Shown here: piece after piece, positions 6,769 through 10,376 of the stretch
Layout: each line of letters starts with the position of its first letter
How positions within the stretch are numbered: position 1 is the stretch's first letter
DNA from: Deltaproteobacteria bacterium
GTDB lineage: Bacteria; Desulfobacterota; DSM-4660; Desulfatiglandales; HGW-15
Direction of reading: 5' to 3'
Assembly (NCBI GenBank): GCA_030671095.1
Contig: DAOVAK010000052.1
Span: forward strand, 1 to 10,376
Length of the DNA stretch: 10,376 nt
Notes under the pieces: generated by a model
The model's input: only the letters and a program-made list of their open reading frames with translations
Databases searched by the model: none
Told to the model about the DNA's origin: nothing
Translations under genes and position numbers: made by a program

Positions 6769-6830
6769 CGACACCACATTGCACGAGAAGAACAAACGCG
6801 CCCATGAGAAGGGGATCTTTTATAATTCCA

Positions 6831-6860
6831 TTGACGACATGCCGGTTTTTTCGTAATTAT
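6831..6860 (+). promoter_or_regulatory. Possible promoter for the nqr cluster
   Basis: TTGACG (6831-6836) and AATTAT (6855-6860; 4 of 6 to consensus) are 18 nt apart. This would give a leader of about 95 nt containing the palindrome at 6918-6933. Other TTGAC-like boxes occur at 6888 and 6927 without good -10 partners, so the choice is tentative. Confidence 0.3.
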
Positions 6861-6917
6861 CGCTAACGGCCTATTTATTGTAAGGTTTTGACCGAAACAA
6901 GGCCGTCCATCCTTGAT

Positions 6918-6933
6918 CTGTCATCATTGACAG
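6918..6933. promoter_or_regulatory. Palindrome upstream of nqrB (operator or leader hairpin)
   Basis: CTGTCA-TCAT-TGACAG is a perfect 6-bp inverted repeat with a four-base centre, 28 nt before the nqrB start and just upstream of GGGAG (6945-6949). It could be a repressor operator or a small leader hairpin. No regulator gene lies nearby to choose between them. Confidence 0.4.
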
Positions 6934-6961
6934 GATAATCACCAGGGAGTGATTTAAATAG

Positions 6962-7936
6962 GTGAGCCTGAAGGTGTTCCAGCGGCCGAAAAAAATGTTC
7001 CTAATGCAGAAGCCCATGCTGAGGGTTTGTTATGCATTAATGCCCTTGGTCCTGGCATCTGTCTATCTATTTGGCTGGAGGTCTTTAGCTCTCGTCCTGG
7101 TCGTCTTTGCCTTCGGTATCTTTACAGAGGCCATTTTTACATTCAGGCAGGGAAAGCCGGTGACTTCTGCCGTATTTGTGACGTGTCTGATCTTTTCCCT
7201 TTCCCTGCCACCCAAGCTTCCCTTTTGGATGGCCATTATTGGGATCGTGGTAGGGGTGGCCGTCGGCAAAATGGCCTTTGGTGGATTCGGCCAAAACGCA
7301 TTTAATCCGGCCATGGTGGGCAGGTGTTTCCTCTATATCACCTTCCCCATTCAGATGACGAATATATGGTTAGAACCCATGTGGGGAGGGGTTGGCGGTT
7401 TTGCCTTTTGGACGGCTCCAGCCGACGCCATAACGCAAGCGACCCCTTTGATGGCATTTCGAGAGGGCACAGCCGTACCCCTGCAAAAGCTTTTCCTGGG
7501 GAATACGCCCGGTTCATTGGGCGAGATGTCGGCCCTCTTGATTCTGCTTGGAGGCGCTTATATTATTTTCAAAAAGGCAGCCCCCTGGCGCCTTGCCCTG
7601 TCGTGTCTTTTAGGGGGCATGCTTCTGAGTGGAATTTTACATGGCATAGACGTTCCCAATGTCCCGGCGCCCATCTACACGCTCCTCTCAGGATCTTTTC
7701 TTTTCGGAACCGCCTTTGTGGTCACGGAGCCCGTCTCTGGGGCAAAGACCAAGGCGGGACAGTGGATTTACGGGTTTATGATCGGAGGTCTGACTATTGT
7801 GCTCAGAGGATTTTCAAATTTTTCTGAAGGCATCATGTTTGCCGTTCTCATAATGAATGCGTTTGTGCCCATCCTGGATCAAACCGTTCGCCAAATCCAA
7901 ACGTCAAGGAAGCGTCCTCAAAAGGTTAGTCAGTGA
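6962..7936 (+). CDS. nqrB: NqrB/RnfD-family membrane subunit of an Nqr-type complex
   Basis: Integral membrane subunit that carries a covalently bound FMN and, in Nqr, takes part in ubiquinone reduction and ion transport. Many hydrophobic segments are visible, the first at about residues 24-57. Family landmarks are GGFGQNAFNPAMVGRCFL (107-124), the flavinylation site DAITQATPL with T161 as the likely FMN-bound Thr, GNTPGSLGEMSALLILLGG (180-198) and the C-terminal EPVSGAKTKAGQW. At 324 residues it is close to RnfD in length and shorter than well-studied NqrB (about 410), mainly at the N-terminus. The start is GTG at 6962, directly after an in-frame stop, with GGGAG 12 bases upstream; ATG 6995 is an alternative. 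It opens the cluster, where nqrA would normally stand. It overlaps nqrC by 4 nt. Named NqrB because the fifth gene is nqrF. Confidence 0.85.
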   Translation: MSLKVFQRPKKMFLMQKPMLRVCYALMPLVLASVYLFGWRSLALVLVVFAFGIFTEAIFTFRQGKPVTSAVFVTCLIFSLSLPPKLPFWMAIIGIVVGVAVGKMAFGGFGQNAFNPAMVGRCFLYITFPIQMTNIWLEPMWGGVGGFAFWTAPADAITQATPLMAFREGTAVPLQKLFLGNTPGSLGEMSALLILLGGAYIIFKKAAPWRLALSCLLGGMLLSGILHGIDVPNVPAPIYTLLSGSFLFGTAFVVTEPVSGAKTKAGQWIYGFMIGGLTIVLRGFSNFSEGIMFAVLIMNAFVPILDQTVRQIQTSRKRPQKVSQ

Positions 7937-8568
7937 AGAAACGCTTTTTCTCTATACTCTACATGTTCCTGATCACCCTCTTTTTCACCTCTGTGGTGAG
8001 CGCGGTGAAGCTCTTCAATGAAGAGAGAATAGAGACGAATCAGAGGGTGAAACTCCAGAGAATCATCCTGCAGGTGCTGGGTATGCCAGGGGAGAAGGGG
8101 GACTCTGATATGGACGTGGTTTGGACCTTCGAAACGAGAGTTAAGCGGGTTGATGTAAAAGAGAAGGATCTTTATGTGGGCTATGAAAAAGATGGCAAAA
8201 CCGTCAGCGGGTATGCCTTCCCTGTGGGAGGTCCGGGTTTCTGGGGCCCCATCTACGGCATGGTAGCCGTAAACCCTGGAGCCTCCAAGATCCTGGGAAT
8301 CGCATTCTACAGGCATTCCGAAACCCCCGGATTGGGCGCCAGAATGACGGAAGATTGGTTCACAAAGCAGTTTATCGGATTACCCCTCTATCCCATAGAG
8401 GGAAACAAGAAGATTTTCTATTTGAGAACCACGGGTACAAAGAAAGGACCCAATGAACTGGATGCCATTACTGGGGCCACGGGAACCAGTCGCGGTATCG
8501 AGGCCTTTCTAAATGAGGAGCTTGACCGTTTCCTTAAAGAACTCTGGCAATCGCTAAAGGAAAATTAA
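7933..8568 (+). CDS. nqrC: NqrC/RnfG-family FMN-binding subunit
   Basis: Single-span subunit with a periplasmic FMN-binding domain that passes electrons within the complex. One N-terminal membrane segment (about residues 5-25) is followed by a soluble domain. GFWGPIYGMVAV (102-113) and SETPGLGA (129-136) are typical of this family. The flavin attachment motif is DAITGATGTS (177-186), with T183 the likely FMN-bound Thr, to be modified by an ApbE-type flavin transferase that is not in this window. The length, 211 residues, is nearer to RnfG (about 205) than to NqrC of Vibrio (about 257). It starts with GTG in a GTGA overlap with the nqrB stop, with AAAGG seven bases upstream, so the pair is probably translationally coupled. 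Confidence 0.85.
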   Translation: MKKRFFSILYMFLITLFFTSVVSAVKLFNEERIETNQRVKLQRIILQVLGMPGEKGDSDMDVVWTFETRVKRVDVKEKDLYVGYEKDGKTVSGYAFPVGGPGFWGPIYGMVAVNPGASKILGIAFYRHSETPGLGARMTEDWFTKQFIGLPLYPIEGNKKIFYLRTTGTKKGPNELDAITGATGTSRGIEAFLNEELDRFLKELWQSLKEN

Positions 8569-8574
8569 GAAAAA

Positions 8575-9192
8575 ATGCCCAAACCCCCAAACAGCGTTCA
8601 GATCTTCAAGGATGGTCTCTGGAAAGACAATCCTGTGCTCAGACAAATCCTGGGAATCTGTTCCACGCTGGCGGTCACCAACCTCCTGGTCAACACGATG
8701 GTGATGAACGCCGGCCTCATTTTCACCCTCTCCACGTCATCGCTGACCGTATCTTTACTCAGGAACATCACGCCCATGCGGATACGCATGATGGTTCAGA
8801 CCCTGATCATCGCTTCTTATGTAATCATTGTGGATATTGTGATAAAGGCCCATCTCCCTGACATCAGTGAGGCCTTAGGCCCCTACGTGGGACTCATCAT
8901 CACCAATTGTATCATCATGGGACGCTGTGAGGCCTTTGCCAGGCACAATCCACCGTGGCCATCCTTCCTAGACGGAATAGCCGTTGGTCTCGGATACGCC
9001 TTTGTGTTGACACTCATAGCGCTTTTCCGTGAACCCCTAGGATTTGGAACGCTATTTGGATACCGAATCATGCCAGATGGCTTCACCCCCTGGACGATTA
9101 TGATCATGGCACCAGGGGCCTTTTTCATGTTAGCCCTCTTCGTGTGGGTCGTGAGATACTACTTTCCACAGACTGCTGAAGAGAAGAAATAG
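8575..9192 (+). CDS. nqrD: NqrD, membrane subunit with [2Fe-2S] cysteines
   Basis: A 205-residue multi-span membrane protein of the NqrD/RnfE family. With NqrE it forms the inverted-topology pair that holds an intramembrane [2Fe-2S] cluster. The two conserved cysteines are at the expected positions, C29 in LGICSTLAVT and C112 in IITNCIIMGR. The N-terminal NPVLRQILGICS and the GLGYAFVLT and FREPLGFGTLFG segments fit NqrD closely. An additional Cys, C118 (MGRCEAFA), replaces the Ala found in Vibrio NqrD. The start is six bases after the nqrC stop. Its ribosome site is poor: AAGGA lies about 13 bases away inside the end of nqrC, suggesting coupling to upstream translation. Confidence 0.93.
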   Translation: MPKPPNSVQIFKDGLWKDNPVLRQILGICSTLAVTNLLVNTMVMNAGLIFTLSTSSLTVSLLRNITPMRIRMMVQTLIIASYVIIVDIVIKAHLPDISEALGPYVGLIITNCIIMGRCEAFARHNPPWPSFLDGIAVGLGYAFVLTLIALFREPLGFGTLFGYRIMPDGFTPWTIMIMAPGAFFMLALFVWVVRYYFPQTAEEKK

Positions 9193-9201
9193 GAAAGCAA
9201 A

Positions 9202-9795
9202 ATGGTTCAAATAGACATATCCACACTCCTTTTTGCCGCCATATTCACAAACAATATCCTTTTGACCAACTTTCTGGGATTGTGCCCCTTTCTCTCGATC
9301 TCCAGAGAGGTGCGATCATCTTTAGGTTTGGGGGTTGCTGTTGTTTTTGTCATGACATGTACGGCCGCCATTAATTACCTCGTCTACTATCATGTACTGC
9401 TGCCCCTAAACCTTGAACATTTCCGTTATATCGTATTCATCATCATCATTGCATCATTTGTCCAGTTAGTCGAAATGTCCGTAGAACGTTATTTCCCAGC
9501 GCTCTATTATGTGCTGGGTATTTTCCTCCCTCTGATCACCGTGAATTGTGCCATTCTTGGGGCATCCCTTTTCCTGATCATCAGGAAGTATTCTTTTTGG
9601 CAAGCAGTGGCTTACGGGGCAGGAAGTGGTATCGGTTGGATGATCGCCATCATAGCCGTAGGTGCGATCCGTGAGAAACTCCAAAAGAGTGCGAGACTGC
9701 CCAGAGGACTGGAGGGTCCGGGAATCACCCTCATAATCACGGGACTTATAGCCCTGGCCTTCATGGCCTTCAGCGGGATGATACAGATACAGTGA
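9202..9795 (+). CDS. nqrE: NqrE, membrane subunit with [2Fe-2S] cysteines
   Basis: A 197-residue multi-span membrane protein, partner of NqrD. The cluster cysteines are C28 in NFLGLCPFLS and C116 in LITVNCAILG. The stretch LGIFLPLITVNCAI and the tail PRGLEGPGITLIITGLIAL with AFMAFSG resemble Vibrio NqrE strongly, and the length (198 in Vibrio) agrees. The N-terminal NNILLTNFLGLCPFL is closer to the RnfA version (NNFVL.KFLG.CPFL), so the protein mixes features of both branches. AGGAAAG (9191-9197) precedes the ATG by four bases, nine bases after the nqrD stop. Confidence 0.93.
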   Translation: MVQIDISTLLFAAIFTNNILLTNFLGLCPFLSISREVRSSLGLGVAVVFVMTCTAAINYLVYYHVLLPLNLEHFRYIVFIIIIASFVQLVEMSVERYFPALYYVLGIFLPLITVNCAILGASLFLIIRKYSFWQAVAYGAGSGIGWMIAIIAVGAIREKLQKSARLPRGLEGPGITLIITGLIALAFMAFSGMIQIQ

Positions 9796-9919
9796 TCGCA
9801 GAATTTAGGAATTCGAGAAATTGAGGAATTCAGGATTGTTTAGAATTTTTCAAGATTCAAATAACCAAAACCTTAGTCTCGAGGTTTCATTGCCAAACTT
9901 CCTAGGTTTGTAAGGAACC
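9796..9919 (+). other. Long structured spacer between nqrE and nqrF
   Basis: The other junctions in the cluster measure -4, 6 and 9 nt; this one is 124 nt. It holds AGGAATTC twice, 17 nt apart (9807-9814, 9824-9831), and two small hairpins: AAACCT / AGGTTT (9868-9887) and CAAAC / GTTTG (9894-9910). No gene or T-run terminator is seen. It may lower or separately control nqrF expression, or be a decayed repeat insertion. Confidence 0.45.
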
Positions 9920-10376
9920 ATGCTTCAATTAATCCTCAGCCTCTTGGTGCTCAGTCTCATCGGTGCCGTTCTGGCCCTTTTGCTGGAGATCGCTGATTCC
10001 TATATCGCGGACTACGGCGAGAAGCACGTCCTTATCAATGAAGAGAAGGACCTGCTCGTAAAAGGGGGCAACGCTTTGCTCTTTTCTCTCATGGATGAGG
10101 GGATCTTTATCCCATCGGCCTGTGGCGGAAGAGGAACGTGTGCTTACTGTAAGGTGAAGGTATCAGAGGGTGGGGGACCTGTGTTGCCCACTGAAACGCC
10201 TTTTTTGACTCCCGATGAGATAAAGGAAAATGTCAGGCTCTCCTGCCAAGTCAAGGTAAAAAGCGACATCAGGATACAGATTCCCGAGGAATTCTTCTTG
10301 ATCAAGGAATTTAAGGTCAAGTTGGAAAAACTTGAGGATCTGACCCCTGACATCAAAGGGCTCCGCTTCAAGATCC
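9920..10376 (+). CDS. nqrF: NqrF, NADH-oxidising subunit (5' part, cut by the window end)
   Basis: Electron-input subunit of Na+-NQR: in the full protein an FAD domain oxidises NADH and a [2Fe-2S] domain passes the electrons on. The visible 152 residues show one N-terminal membrane helix (about 3-22) and a plant-type ferredoxin domain. Cluster cysteines are C68, C74, C77 and C109, in SACGGRGTCAYCKV and RLSCQV, within two positions of those in Vibrio NqrF. GGGPVLPTE and the IPEEFF segment that leads to the FAD domain also match. The FAD/NADH domains lie beyond the window. The start at ATG 9920 has TAAGGA only three bases upstream, a short spacing. This gene is decisive for calling the cluster Nqr, because Rnf has RnfB/RnfC and no such protein. 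Confidence 0.9.
   Translation, partial: MLQLILSLLVLSLIGAVLALLLEIADSYIADYGEKHVLINEEKDLLVKGGNALLFSLMDEGIFIPSACGGRGTCAYCKVKVSEGGGPVLPTETPFLTPDEIKENVRLSCQVKVKSDIRIQIPEEFFLIKEFKVKLEKLEDLTPDIKGLRFKI

Noticed and set aside
6962..9795. Rnf complex (rnfDGEA)
   Set aside because: These subunits are homologous in both complexes, and NqrB/NqrC lengths resemble Rnf. The fifth gene, however, is NqrF with four plant-type ferredoxin cysteines, not RnfB, and NqrD and NqrE match Nqr better.

Overview
The window looks like chromosomal DNA of an anaerobic, Gram-negative-type bacterium, most likely a sulfate-reducing or syntrophic member of the Desulfobacterota. That placement is an inference from three things: a clostridial/delta-type fused aconitase, TCA-cycle genes beside an ion-pumping Nqr-type complex, and multi-hairpin intergenic repeats. 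Base composition is close to 50% GC. No transposase, phage gene, tRNA, rRNA or CRISPR array was seen.

Layout. (1) Positions 1-796: the last 22 codons of an unidentified gene, the first copy (about 100-333) of a 234-nt multi-hairpin repeat, a stretch with two further hairpins that ends in a strong intrinsic terminator (508-537), and a gene-free leader. (2) 797-1705: an FHA-GAF signalling protein with no output domain. (3) 1774-2008: the second copy of the repeat, followed by an extended -10 promoter. (4) 2181-4121: aconitase. (5) 4122-4446: a gene-free region holding nested inverted repeats. (6) 4447-5628: citrate synthase. (7) 5640-6692, minus strand: a malate dehydrogenase-like enzyme that converges on citrate synthase across an 11-nt gap. 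(8) 6962 to the window end: a tight cluster nqrB-nqrC-nqrD-nqrE-nqrF, the last gene cut by the window edge.

How the genes work together. Aconitase, citrate synthase and malate dehydrogenase form the malate-oxaloacetate-citrate-isocitrate arm of the TCA cycle. The Nqr-type complex would link reduced nucleotide pools to the membrane electron carrier and an ion gradient. The C-terminal gene is NqrF by its plant-type ferredoxin domain, so the cluster is Nqr and not Rnf.

Main points of interest. The nqr cluster has no nqrA at its 5' end, where a divergent mdh sits instead, and its NqrB is short. The aconitase has Ser (S297) where the first [4Fe-4S] Cys is expected. The malate dehydrogenase has a Gly-Arg pair where NAD-dependent enzymes carry an acidic residue, suggesting NADP(H) use. 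The two intergenic repeat copies share a long stem with a compensatory base-pair change, which argues that the fold, not the small reading frame across it, is what is conserved.
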